DNA of 55,871 nt from an uncultured Lachnospiraceae bacterium (GTDB lineage Bacteria; Bacillota; Clostridia; Lachnospirales; Lachnospiraceae), in NCBI GenBank assembly GCA_910578115.1, contig CAJTPO010000029.1:1-55871 (forward strand), written 5' to 3'. The position numbers were made by a program, and so were the translations under genes. Below are positions 27,811-36,937 of the stretch, piece after piece (the stretch's first letter is position 1; each line of letters starts with the position of its first letter). The notes below the pieces were generated by a model. The model was not told the DNA's origin. It saw only the letters and a program-made list of their open reading frames with translations, and made no database searches.

Positions 27811-28717
27811 CGAAGTGGAAAATGTTGGACCGATGAGTGAGGCAGTGGTGAAGATCATGACCGAAGAACTCTCGCAGTATGATTTCGAACTGTTGTTTAT
27901 TGATAACTGTTCCCAGGATGGAACAAGGGACAAGCTGGAAGAAATCTGTGCCTCTAACAGGAAGATTAAGGCAATCTTCAATGTGACCAACTTTGGACAG
28001 TTTAACTCTCCTTTCTATGGCATGTGTCAGACGACAGGGGATTGTACAATCTCGATGTGCTGTGATTTTCAGGATCCGGTGGAAATGATTCCTAAATTTG
28101 TAAAAGAGTGGGAGAATGGGTACAGGATCGTAAGTGGCATTAAGACTTCCAGCAGGGAGAATGGCTTTATCTACTTCCTGCGGACAGTGTATTATAAGAT
28201 GATAAAGAATATGTCATCGGTCAAGATGATCGAGCATTTTACCGGGTTTGGTTTGTATGATAAGAGTTTTATTACGTTAATCAGCCAGCTTGACGACCCA
28301 ATTCCATTCCTGAGAGGCATTGTTGCGGAGTATGGTTTTAAAAGAAAAGATATCGCCTATGAGCAGGCGCAGCGGCGTGCCGGAAAGACCAGCAACAATT
28401 TTTATTCTCTGTATGATGCGGCAATGCTGAGTATTACGTCCTATACAAAAGTGGGACTGCGGCTGGCCACACTGCTTGGCTTTATCAGTTCAGGAATAAG
28501 TCTGGTAATCGCATTGATCTATCTCATACTAAAGCTGACACATTGGGATCAATTTGGTGCCGGATATGCACCGATGGTGATCGGTGTGTTTATTTTAGGT
28601 TCCCTTCAGCTTTTCTTTATCGGGCTTCTGGGAGAATATATTCTGAATATTAACACGAGGGTGATGCATCGTCCGTTGGTTGTGGAAGAGAAGAGGATCA
28701 ATTTTGATGAAGATTGA
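27776..28717 (+). CDS. GT2 glycosyltransferase, GtrB/DPM1-like
   Basis: A 313-aa protein with an N-terminal GT-A domain: SIMIPCYNEVENV, LLFIDNCSQDGTRD and CDFQDP (DxD-like). The C-terminus has two membrane helices (LLGFISSGISLVIALIYLIL and VFILGSLQLFFIGLLGEYIL). This is the layout of undecaprenyl-phosphate glucosyltransferases (GtrB). These make a lipid-linked sugar used outside the membrane by GT-C enzymes. The adjacent membrane protein at 26506 could be that user (inference). Confidence 0.87.
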   Translation: MKKISIMIPCYNEVENVGPMSEAVVKIMTEELSQYDFELLFIDNCSQDGTRDKLEEICASNRKIKAIFNVTNFGQFNSPFYGMCQTTGDCTISMCCDFQDPVEMIPKFVKEWENGYRIVSGIKTSSRENGFIYFLRTVYYKMIKNMSSVKMIEHFTGFGLYDKSFITLISQLDDPIPFLRGIVAEYGFKRKDIAYEQAQRRAGKTSNNFYSLYDAAMLSITSYTKVGLRLATLLGFISSGISLVIALIYLILKLTHWDQFGAGYAPMVIGVFILGSLQLFFIGLLGEYILNINTRVMHRPLVVEEKRINFDED

Positions 28718-29723
28718 TGTGCTTTATCAGTTTAATGAGCGATACGCACCCTATGCAGGTACTTCTATCACTTCCCTTTTTGAGAATAACCGGCATTTTC
28801 AGGAGATAAGAATCTTTATTTTGGGAGAGGGGTTGTCGCAGGAAAGTATCAGGCGGCTTAAGGCCACCGGTGAGCGGTATGACAGAGAGATCCGATTCGT
28901 GGAAACAGCGGAACTGATCGAGAAGATGAAGATGCTGAACATGCCGACTTACAGAGGTTCTTATGCAGCTAATATAAGGCTTTTTCTGCCGGAGCTGCTG
29001 GACAGTTCCGTTGAACGTCTGTTGTATTTGGACGCGGATACGGTTGTGGACGGCAGATTGGATGAGTTGACTCGGATACCGATGGGAGACTATCCGGCAG
29101 CCATGGTGCGGGATTCTCTGGTTCGGATGCACAAACTGAGACTTGGTTTTTCCAAAGGAGAACCGTATTTTAACTCGGGTGTCATCGTATTTGCCATGGA
29201 TCGTTGGAGAGCAGAGGGATGCTCTGAGAAGATCGCAGAGCATGTCAGAAAGGTGAGAGCCCACTATCCATCTCCGGATCAGGATCTTTTGAATGTGGTC
29301 TGCAGGGGAAGGATCATGGTGTTGCCGCCGAAGTACAATTTCCAGCCGATTCATCTGGCTTTTTCGGTGAAGAGTTATTTCAGATGTTTCGGAAAGAATG
29401 GATATTATAAACCGGAAGAAGTGATGCAGGATCGGCAGCGACCGGTTATTTATCATTTCTTTCGCTTTGTGGGGGAATTCCCGTGGAATCGGGATAATTT
29501 ACATCCGGATAATGATATTTTTGACAAATATCTGGCGAAATCTGAATTCAGTGATCATGTGAAGACCGCATCCGGGGCTGGTATTATTTTAAAAGTTGAA
29601 AAAGTTTTGTATCGTTTTCTGCCACGGGGATTCTTTATTTATCTGTTTCGTGCGGCGTACGAGTGGTTTATCTATAAAGCAAACAAGGATGCAATGAAAG
29701 AAAAGATCAATAAGATGATGTAA
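28707..29723 (+). CDS. GT8 glycosyltransferase (LgtC-like)
   Basis: A 338-aa retaining GT-A transferase. The N-terminus is IDVLYQFNERYAPYAGTSI and the DxD site is YLDADTVVDGRL. Later motifs are YFNSGVIVF and PDQDLLN, all standard for GT8. The C-terminal end has a basic amphipathic stretch suited to membrane attachment. The start at 28707 follows AGAGGA and overlaps the preceding gene by 11 bases. Confidence 0.92.
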   Translation: MKIDVLYQFNERYAPYAGTSITSLFENNRHFQEIRIFILGEGLSQESIRRLKATGERYDREIRFVETAELIEKMKMLNMPTYRGSYAANIRLFLPELLDSSVERLLYLDADTVVDGRLDELTRIPMGDYPAAMVRDSLVRMHKLRLGFSKGEPYFNSGVIVFAMDRWRAEGCSEKIAEHVRKVRAHYPSPDQDLLNVVCRGRIMVLPPKYNFQPIHLAFSVKSYFRCFGKNGYYKPEEVMQDRQRPVIYHFFRFVGEFPWNRDNLHPDNDIFDKYLAKSEFSDHVKTASGAGIILKVEKVLYRFLPRGFFIYLFRAAYEWFIYKANKDAMKEKINKMM

Positions 29724-29727
29724 GCAT

Positions 29728-30504
29728 ATGAAGATATCGGTGATCACGGTCTGCTTTCAGGCAGAGGAGAATATTGCGAAAACAATTGAATCGGTGAAGC
29801 GGCAGACGTATGAGGATATAGAGTATATTATTGTGGACGGAAATTCCCATGACAGGACGCTGACGGTCATAAGAGAAACGCTGGGAGATCATTCGGCAAA
29901 GATTCTGTCAGAACCGGACCGGGGGATTTACGATGCCATGAATAAAGGGGTCGGCCTGGCAGGAGGAGATTATATTCATTTCTTAAATGCGGGGGATACT
30001 TATCATGATGACCAGGTGATAGAGAGCACCGTAACATGGATTGAGAAGACAGGGGCTGATATTGTTTATGGCGACATAGAGTATCTGTATCCTGACGGAA
30101 GCAGAGAACGGAGAAATTATGATGGTAAGTGCGGCAGACAGATCTATTATCTTACCGGTGACTGCATTAATCATCAGGCTATGTTTGTAAAGAGGCAGTT
30201 GTTTGCGGCAGATTTGTTTGATATCAGTTTGAAAATCTGTGCGGACAGAGACTGGATGATGAAGAAGAGCAGGGCAGGAGCAGTCCTGCAGGCGATGGGT
30301 TTTCCGGTGTGTGTCTATAGTTATGACGGCGTGAGCGTTCTGCAGAAGGATGTTTATAAGAAAGAGGCGGCTTTTTGTATGAAAAAACATTATCCACTCG
30401 GATATCCTGTGTTTGCTGTGTTTGAGTTTATGAGGAACAACAGGGTATTTGCCGGATTACTGCATGGGGTTTATCGGATTTTGTTTATCAGGGATGGAAA
30501 ATGA
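29728..30504 (+). CDS. GT2 glycosyltransferase (WcaA/WcaE-like)
   Basis: A 258-aa inverting GT-A transferase. It starts MKISVITVCFQAEENI, with YIIVDGNSHDRT and the characteristic EPDRGIYDAMNKG and FLNAGD motifs of the colanic-acid WcaE type. It is short and complete. The stop overlaps the next start (ATGA). Donor sugar unknown. Confidence 0.9.
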   Translation: MKISVITVCFQAEENIAKTIESVKRQTYEDIEYIIVDGNSHDRTLTVIRETLGDHSAKILSEPDRGIYDAMNKGVGLAGGDYIHFLNAGDTYHDDQVIESTVTWIEKTGADIVYGDIEYLYPDGSRERRNYDGKCGRQIYYLTGDCINHQAMFVKRQLFAADLFDISLKICADRDWMMKKSRAGAVLQAMGFPVCVYSYDGVSVLQKDVYKKEAAFCMKKHYPLGYPVFAVFEFMRNNRVFAGLLHGVYRILFIRDGK

Positions 30505-31370
30505 AAGAGTTTGATTTGTGGGATCCGCAGAATGAGATTGTTCAAAATGTATATAAAGGGGAGAATTATTGTATATGGGATAGAAATGGTGAGGGCAGGG
30601 ATTGTCTAATCCTTTTTTCAGGGAATGGATTGTTCTACCCGAATAAAGAAGAAGTCTTTCATGATATCGTAGTAAAAAAAGACCGTTATGAGTATCAGAA
30701 TCTTGCCAGGTCGGATTACCTGCATCGGTTCACGAGAATCATTTTTGTAAGGGATATTCATAAACAATGGTATGTCACAGGAATTAATGAGAAATGTTCG
30801 GATGTTGTCACTACAGTGGCGCTTCTCAGGACAAAAACGGACGGCTATCATGTAACGACGGCCGGAAATTCTGCCGGAGGGTATGCCGCAGTTTTGTTTG
30901 GTGTTCTGCTGAGGGCGGAAAGGATATTTACCTTTTCCGGTCAGTGGGATATCACGGATGCAAAATATGCACCGTATGTGGAACGCTATAAAGCGGATTT
31001 TAATAGAAGCCGGTTCTATGATTTGCGAACAGTACTGCAGGATCGGGAAGTGACTGCCAAAATCTATTATTTTTGGCCGGATGAGAACGAGAAGGACAAA
31101 TATCAGGCAGGTTTGGTTAAGGATATACCGGAAATAAGAGCATTTGAATTTAGGTCAAAAAAGCATGAGAGCACGGTGCTTCCGTTTCAGATTCCCTATC
31201 TGCTTAGCATGGAAGAGGCGGAGCTTGATCGTATATATCGGAAATATTGTGGTAAGAAGATTGTTGCGTGGAAATTTTTGATCTCATCAATGGGATTGCT
31301 TAAGGGCATTTCAGAAGTGTTTCACTATTTACAAGTGAAGATCAAGGAGCGCAGATTGAAAGGAAAATAA
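30501..31370 (+). CDS. Alpha/beta-hydrolase-like protein
   Basis: A 289-aa soluble protein. The nucleophile-elbow motif TTAGNSAGGYAAVLFG (Ser in GNSAGG, near residue 127) and an early strand CLILFSGNGL support an alpha/beta-hydrolase fold. A late KKHESTVLPF could supply the His. It sits in a run of glycosyltransferases, so it may be an esterase or transacylase acting on the glycan or a lipid-linked intermediate. Function not recognised. Confidence 0.6.
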   Translation: MKEFDLWDPQNEIVQNVYKGENYCIWDRNGEGRDCLILFSGNGLFYPNKEEVFHDIVVKKDRYEYQNLARSDYLHRFTRIIFVRDIHKQWYVTGINEKCSDVVTTVALLRTKTDGYHVTTAGNSAGGYAAVLFGVLLRAERIFTFSGQWDITDAKYAPYVERYKADFNRSRFYDLRTVLQDREVTAKIYYFWPDENEKDKYQAGLVKDIPEIRAFEFRSKKHESTVLPFQIPYLLSMEEAELDRIYRKYCGKKIVAWKFLISSMGLLKGISEVFHYLQVKIKERRLKGK

Positions 31371-31373
31371 GAG

Positions 31374-32552
31374 TTGAAGGTAGTGCATATAACGACAACA
31401 GACTATGGCGGGGCATATCGTGCGGCATCTAATATCAGCATTGCCATGAGGAAGCAGGGAATAGAGTCTGTCCTGCTGGTCAGAGAGAAGAGCGGCAGTG
31501 AGAGTGTTGTGCCTGCCATAGATACGCGTTTGGCCCTTCTTCGTTCAAAAATGCGGAATTTTTTTAATCTGCTGATTTCACACGGTGATGTAGTGAATGA
31601 CAGGTTTGGATATGAGATCCACAGGCATTTTCTTGTGAAAGAGGCTGATGTTATCGTATTGCACTGGGTAAATTCTTTTGTGTCTTACAGAGGTGTGGAG
31701 CGGCTTTTGCGATCGGGTAAGCCGGTTATCTGGGTTCTGCATGATATGTGGCTTATGACGGGGGGCTGTCATTATGATAAAGAGTGTGGGAAGTATCAGG
31801 GAGAATGCCGGGATTGCCCGCTGTTGAGAAATCGAGTAAGCCTTACCTGTCGTTTACAGAAACGCAAAAAGAAGATGCTTGCATTCGGCAATTTTACGGC
31901 CGTCGGATGCAGTCAGTGGATAACGGAATGTGCAGGAAAAAGTTTAATATTGAATGGAAAAAGGTGTCTTTGCATTCAAAATCCGGTGAATACCGAGATT
32001 TATCAGACGAAGTGCCGGAGGCGGGAATCTCAGGGAAAGAAAAGGGTTCTTTTTGGAGCAATGTCTTTGCGTGATGAGCGGAAAGGATTAGATCTGCTCA
32101 TAAAAGCATTTGGATATTTACCGAAAGAACAATATACACTGTTGGTAGTGGGAGAAGCGGAACGACAAGTATTAGAAGGACTTGAATTTGAATATCGGTT
32201 TTGGGGAAGAGTAGAATCGCAGGAGCAGATGGCGGAGATATATAATATGGCAGATGTCTATGTGATTCCGTCCAGACAGGAGAATCTTTCAAATGCGGTG
32301 ACGGAAGCAATGGCATGCGGAGTACCTGTTGCAGCATTTGATATAGGTGGGATGGCAGATATGATTGTTCACCATGAGAATGGGTATCTGGCAAGTGCTT
32401 TTGAAGAAAAGGATCTGGCAATGGGAATCGTATATTGTATAGAGCATGGAGAGCGGTTGGGGAAAAATGCGAGGGAATGGGTCGAGATTCACAATAGTTA
32501 TGATGTGATCGGAGTGCAATATCGTAAGCTGCTTGAAGATTTGATTTCATAA
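31374..32552 (+). CDS. GT4 glycosyltransferase (TTG start)
   Basis: A 392-aa GT-B transferase. Translation most likely starts at TTG 31374, because it gives the family N-terminus (MKVVHITTTDYGGAYRAA) and AAAGGA lies about 9 bases upstream. No ATG would keep the N-terminal glycine loop. The donor domain has FGAMSLRDERKGLDLLIKAF, then IPSRQENLSNAVTEAMACGVPV and FDIGGMADMI. A Cys cluster (CHYDKECGKYQGECRDCP) near residue 140 is common in WcaC-like members. Confidence 0.88.
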   Translation: MKVVHITTTDYGGAYRAASNISIAMRKQGIESVLLVREKSGSESVVPAIDTRLALLRSKMRNFFNLLISHGDVVNDRFGYEIHRHFLVKEADVIVLHWVNSFVSYRGVERLLRSGKPVIWVLHDMWLMTGGCHYDKECGKYQGECRDCPLLRNRVSLTCRLQKRKKKMLAFGNFTAVGCSQWITECAGKSLILNGKRCLCIQNPVNTEIYQTKCRRRESQGKKRVLFGAMSLRDERKGLDLLIKAFGYLPKEQYTLLVVGEAERQVLEGLEFEYRFWGRVESQEQMAEIYNMADVYVIPSRQENLSNAVTEAMACGVPVAAFDIGGMADMIVHHENGYLASAFEEKDLAMGIVYCIEHGERLGKNAREWVEIHNSYDVIGVQYRKLLEDLIS

Positions 32553-32617
32553 GTCAACGAAAAGAAGATTTGTGTCTGCGCCGAAATTCGCAGGTTGAGC
32601 AGGAATGGAGGATTGTT

Positions 32618-33550
32618 ATGGAAGAAAAGGCACCTGTGATTTTGTTTGTATATAACCGCCTGGAACATACGAGGCAGACGTTAGAGTCACTTGCCCGTAA
32701 TACGCTGGCGAAAGATAGTAGACTTTATATTTTTTCGGATGGCTGCAGATCGCCAAAAGATAAGAAAGGCGTAGAGGACGTGCGGGAGTATATTGACCGG
32801 GTGGCTGAGGGCGATTGGTTTCAGAAAGTAGAAGTGATAAAATCCGCGCGCAATAAAGGACTTGCACAGTCTATTATTACAGGAGTGAGCCAGATCATAA
32901 AGGAGGCTGGCCGGGTTATCGTATTAGAGGATGATTTGTTAACGGATCCTTTTTTTTTGGATTACATGAATGACGCATTGGATCATTACAACGCAGACGA
33001 CAGGATCTGGGGCGTTTCCGCATATTCAGCGCACATGAAATCCGTTACGAAGGATGTTTATTTTGCTCCCCGTTTGAGCAGCTGGGGATGGGGGACCTGG
33101 AAAGTATGTTGGGAGAAGATAGATTGGGACGTGAACAGCTATGGTAGATTTTGCCTGAACCTGGGTAGACGCCGTGCGTTCAATGTGGCCGGGAATGACC
33201 TGGCTTACATGCTTGATCGCCAGATGCGGGGAGACATTGATTCATGGGCAATACGGTTTTGCTACAGCCTGTTTGAACATGGAAAATACACGGTATTTCC
33301 AAGGTATTCACTGGTTCGAAATATCGGACAGGATGGAAGCGGTACACATTGCATGGAAATATTGGAAGAGGATTCATTCTCTTCAAGAAATACAGCGGTT
33401 GTACCCGAGCCGTTTTATATAGAGGAGCGAATCCTGAAAGAGTATAAGAAACGTAAGCATGTGAGTCGGTTGGCACTGTTGAAGAATTATATCTGTCTTT
33501 TCATTCAGACCTGTAAGTTTAGAAGGAGGCATAGTTATAGAGATGCTTAA
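32618..33550 (+). CDS. GT-A glycosyltransferase (GNT-I/GT2-like)
   Basis: A 310-aa protein with PVILFVYNRLEHTRQTLESL, LYIFSDGCR, NKGLAQSIITG and VIVLEDDLLTDPFFLDY (EDD at the metal site). It also has LSSWGWGTWKVCWEKID, typical of this bacterial group. The ATG at 32618 follows GGAGG with 7-base spacing; the longer in-frame extension has no such site. It overlaps the pyruvyl-transferase start by 8 bases. Confidence 0.85.
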   Translation: MEEKAPVILFVYNRLEHTRQTLESLARNTLAKDSRLYIFSDGCRSPKDKKGVEDVREYIDRVAEGDWFQKVEVIKSARNKGLAQSIITGVSQIIKEAGRVIVLEDDLLTDPFFLDYMNDALDHYNADDRIWGVSAYSAHMKSVTKDVYFAPRLSSWGWGTWKVCWEKIDWDVNSYGRFCLNLGRRRAFNVAGNDLAYMLDRQMRGDIDSWAIRFCYSLFEHGKYTVFPRYSLVRNIGQDGSGTHCMEILEEDSFSSRNTAVVPEPFYIEERILKEYKKRKHVSRLALLKNYICLFIQTCKFRRRHSYRDA

Positions 33551-34631
33551 CCTGTATTTGTTTGGATCTTTTATGAATGACAATTTTGGGGATTTCCTGA
33601 TATATGAAGAAGAGATTCGTTGTCTGTATGCACGGTTTGGAGATAAGATCAGAGTTTTGACAACGGATATATCCCCATTCTATGATAAGTATACACGAGT
33701 GGAACGCATGAGCCACAGGGAAGCGTTGAGAGAAGCGGATGTCATTGTATTTGGTGGTGGTGGATATTTCGGTGTGGGGGTTCCCAGGCTTGTACCAAAC
33801 ATTCAATTTATGCAGTTGTTTGGAAGGCGGGCATTATCAATTGCAAAGAGCGGTAAGCCGTTTATGGTGGCAGGTGTAGGAGCCGGCCCATTAAATTACG
33901 GCTTTTCCCGGAATGTGGCGAGGCAGGTCTTTGAGCGGGCTAAAGTCGTGTCTGTAAGAGATGTGGAATCCAGAGAATTTCTGCAGCAGATTGGAGTGGA
34001 AAGATCGATAGAAGTGCATGCTGACTGGATCCTGGGTGCGCAGTATATTTGGGATCAGCAGGGAGATTCATGGGTCAGCGAGAACTGTATTAAAAGAAAG
34101 ATTATGTTGATACATCTGGTGACCATGTCGGAGGAAAAAGGAACCGGCGTGGAAATAGTAATTGAAGATATAAAAAGATTCTGCAGAGAGCATGGAGAGT
34201 ATCAACCGGTAATCTTATGTGACCAGACTAAACAGGATGTATATGACAGGACGAAGGAAGTGTATCGGGAATTGACAGAAGTGTCACCAATGTATTATCC
34301 GTACCGAACACCGGGAGGAATGTTGGCATTGATCAAAGCAGCCGATCTGATTTTAACAGATAAACTTCATCTTGGTATTGTGGGGATAAATCTTGGTAAA
34401 AAAGTGGTTTCGGTGGCAAATCATCCCAAAACACTGCGATTGTATAAACAGGTAAACAGGGAATCTTATTGCACGTTGATCCGGACAATAAAGAAAGGGC
34501 AGGCATATCAGATGCTGCAGGCGGTTCTTGACGCTCCGCTTATGGACATCAGTAAGATTAAAGAAGATGCCCAACAGAATGGAGAGTTGGTTTGTGGATT
34601 TGTAAATGATTTTTTATCTGGAAATAGATAA
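33543..34631 (+). CDS. Polysaccharide pyruvyl transferase family protein
   Basis: A 362-aa CsaB/WcaK-type protein that adds pyruvate ketals to sugars from PEP. Motifs are MNDNFGDFLIYEE, VIVFGGGGYFGVG, VAGVGAGPLNYG, SVRDVESREFL and LTDKLHLGIVGI. The length is normal. Pyruvylation would add negative charge and can serve as an anchor for SLH-type proteins. Some family members have other roles, so the substrate is open. Confidence 0.88.
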   Translation: MLNLYLFGSFMNDNFGDFLIYEEEIRCLYARFGDKIRVLTTDISPFYDKYTRVERMSHREALREADVIVFGGGGYFGVGVPRLVPNIQFMQLFGRRALSIAKSGKPFMVAGVGAGPLNYGFSRNVARQVFERAKVVSVRDVESREFLQQIGVERSIEVHADWILGAQYIWDQQGDSWVSENCIKRKIMLIHLVTMSEEKGTGVEIVIEDIKRFCREHGEYQPVILCDQTKQDVYDRTKEVYRELTEVSPMYYPYRTPGGMLALIKAADLILTDKLHLGIVGINLGKKVVSVANHPKTLRLYKQVNRESYCTLIRTIKKGQAYQMLQAVLDAPLMDISKIKEDAQQNGELVCGFVNDFLSGNR

Positions 34632-34675
34632 GAATAAATGTTTCATCAATAGATTTCGGGAAATTGAGGAAAGAA

Positions 34676-36016
34676 ATGAATGATTTGGTTTTCATTGTAC
34701 CCGGCATTATGGCGGTTTTGCTGTTGATCAGCATTTTTTTACGCCGGCATGTCAAGTTTTTTCGTAAAACGCTGATGCCGGCCAGTATCATTGCGGGTGT
34801 GCTGGGATTCATATTGATCAATACGGGTGTCATTCCCATAGAACAGAAAATTTTCGAGGACCTGGCCTTCCATATTATGAATCTAAGCTTTATGTCGATT
34901 ACGCTGGCATCGACAAGAAAAGAGGAGGGCAGCCAGGAAAAGGGAGCGCTCAAGGGCGGAATATGGCTTGCGCTTATGTGGAGCGGACTCTATTCCCTCC
35001 AGGCATTTTGTGGGGGAGTCCTGGGAGAGCTCTTTCGTGCGGTCGGGTTTGATTTTTCGGGATTTCTGGGAAGTTTAAACGCCTCCGGTTTTGCACAGGG
35101 ACCGGGACAGGCGCTTGCGATCGGCAGGACATGGGAAGGATTTCAAATTGTTGACGCTGCGCAGGTTGGATGCTTTTATGCAGCGGTAGGATATCTGTCA
35201 GCCACATTAGTGGGTGTCCCAATTTGTAATGCTTTGAGAAAAAAGAATGTGATCGTCCATGATGTCGGAGAGTATGGGCAGGCAATGGAGTTCGGTGTCT
35301 ATACGGAGCAGGGTAAATCCATGGGGTGTCAGACATCCCATAGATGTAATGTTGATACGCTGACTACGCACATATCGATTCTTATGGGGACCTATCTTCT
35401 GACCTATCTGGTGGTCAGGATGCTGTGTTCTGTGATAACGGATCAGAGCCTTGCAGATAATTTATATAATATGATGTTTATCTGGGGAATATTTTCGGCG
35501 AACATAGTGCGGGTCTTTATGCGCAGGAGCAAATGTGATTATCTCATCGACCGTGAACTGCAGACGAGTATCACGAATTTTATGACAGACACGTTGATCA
35601 TTGCGTGCATGATGAGTATTTCAGTGCAGATGATCTTTCAGTATATGCTGCCCATTGCTGTGGTGTGTGTTGTCGTCGTAGCACTGACGGCCGTGGTCGG
35701 ATATAGACTTGCGAAAAGAAGTGGGCAGTATTATGCAGAACGCTTTATGGCATTATTCGGGTTTGCAACGGGAACAGCGGTTACAGGAATGCTGCTTCTG
35801 CGTATGGCAGATTCGGAATACAGGACGTCGGTGGCGGCAGAAGTAGTCTGGTGGAATATCCTGCAGATGTTGACGGCTGTTGTTATGGGAATCGCCGTGA
35901 CTGCACCGGCAATCGGGTTTTGGACCTGGATGGGAATCAATGTAGTGGCCATGCTTTTGTGCTTTGGTGGGGCAGAAATCTGTGGCAGAAAGATGAGAGG
36001 AGAAAGAAGCAGGTGA
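34676..36016 (+). CDS. Sodium/glutamate symporter (GltS)-like transporter
   Basis: A 446-aa polytopic protein with about eleven hydrophobic segments. A conserved re-entrant loop reads NASGFAQGPGQALAIGRTWE (the GltS loop has a similar Gly-rich signature), and a second half repeats the fold around FGFATGTAVTGMLLLR. The ATG at 34676 follows GAGGA. A solute carrier in the middle of a glycan operon is unusual. Its coupling by TGATG overlap to a TupA-like ligase suggests it feeds an amino acid, perhaps glutamate, to glycan decoration (inference). Confidence 0.7.
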   Translation: MNDLVFIVPGIMAVLLLISIFLRRHVKFFRKTLMPASIIAGVLGFILINTGVIPIEQKIFEDLAFHIMNLSFMSITLASTRKEEGSQEKGALKGGIWLALMWSGLYSLQAFCGGVLGELFRAVGFDFSGFLGSLNASGFAQGPGQALAIGRTWEGFQIVDAAQVGCFYAAVGYLSATLVGVPICNALRKKNVIVHDVGEYGQAMEFGVYTEQGKSMGCQTSHRCNVDTLTTHISILMGTYLLTYLVVRMLCSVITDQSLADNLYNMMFIWGIFSANIVRVFMRRSKCDYLIDRELQTSITNFMTDTLIIACMMSISVQMIFQYMLPIAVVCVVVVALTAVVGYRLAKRSGQYYAERFMALFGFATGTAVTGMLLLRMADSEYRTSVAAEVVWWNILQMLTAVVMGIAVTAPAIGFWTWMGINVVAMLLCFGGAEICGRKMRGERSR

Positions 36017-36921
36017 TGGAATCAAGAATCGAGCGCATCAAAGCGAAGATCAGAACAGTCGGAGGGTGGTATTTCCCCAGGTTTGCCAGTAATTATATGT
36101 TTCGTGAAAGATTTGGCAGGAACATCAAATTTAAAAATCCTGAATATCTGGACGATAAGCTTATGTGTCTAAAATTTGACTTATATAAAGATAACCAGCA
36201 GATTGCGGACCTGGCGGATAAGATCCGGGTGAGAGAATATGTAAAGCAGTGTGGTCTTTCAGATATTCTTGTACCGGAAATTGCAGAATACAACAGTGCG
36301 GATGAAATCGTATGGCAGGAATTGCCGGAGCAGTTTGTGTTAAAGTGCAATCATGGATGTGGGTATAATATCATTGTAGATGATAAACGTAGATTTTCAG
36401 AGGCGATGGCAAAAGAAAAATTGAGCCGTTGGATGAAAATAAAATTCGGTGGATATACAGCAGAGATTCATTACAGGTTGATCAAACCGGGGATTATCTG
36501 TGAAGAGTTTATACATGGTCTGGGAAATGTTGAGGGAGCAGGTGGGAATACTCTTCCTGTAGATTACAAATTCTTTGTTCTTAACGGGAAGGTACAATGT
36601 GTTCTTGTGGTTGCAGGAAGAGAAGGCGGAGAAGAGAAAACACAGCGCTTTTTTACAGACCGGGAGTTTAAATTGCTTAAGATTTGCAGGGAAAAGATGG
36701 ATAAAGATTTTGACTATCAGGCGTTGCGGCCTTCCTGTCTGAATGAAATGATTGAAATAGCAGAGAAGCTGGCAAAGCCGTTTCCCTTTGTAAGAGTAGA
36801 TCTGTATAACAGTGATGGCAAAGTTCTGTTTGGGGAAATGACCTTTACGCCGATGGGATGCGTTAACGGATATATTACAGATGAAGGTGAAAAGTGGCTC
36901 GGGGACAAGCTGGTAATTTAG
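36016..36921 (+). CDS. TupA-like ATP-grasp protein
   Basis: A 301-aa protein matching the TupA-like ATP-grasp family, named for the teichuronopeptide gene of alkaliphilic Bacillus. Visible segments are NPEYLDDKLMCLKFDLYKDN, DKIRVREYVKQCG, LPEQFVLKCNHGCGYNIIV (ATP-binding strand and loop) and VRVDLYNSDGKVLFGEMTFTP (metal-binding Glu). ATP-grasp enzymes join a carboxylate to an amine or similar. The start overlaps the symporter stop (TGATG). The true substrate is unknown. Confidence 0.85.
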   Translation: MESRIERIKAKIRTVGGWYFPRFASNYMFRERFGRNIKFKNPEYLDDKLMCLKFDLYKDNQQIADLADKIRVREYVKQCGLSDILVPEIAEYNSADEIVWQELPEQFVLKCNHGCGYNIIVDDKRRFSEAMAKEKLSRWMKIKFGGYTAEIHYRLIKPGIICEEFIHGLGNVEGAGGNTLPVDYKFFVLNGKVQCVLVVAGREGGEEKTQRFFTDREFKLLKICREKMDKDFDYQALRPSCLNEMIEIAEKLAKPFPFVRVDLYNSDGKVLFGEMTFTPMGCVNGYITDEGEKWLGDKLVI

Positions 36922-36937
36922 AAGGAGAAAATCTGGA

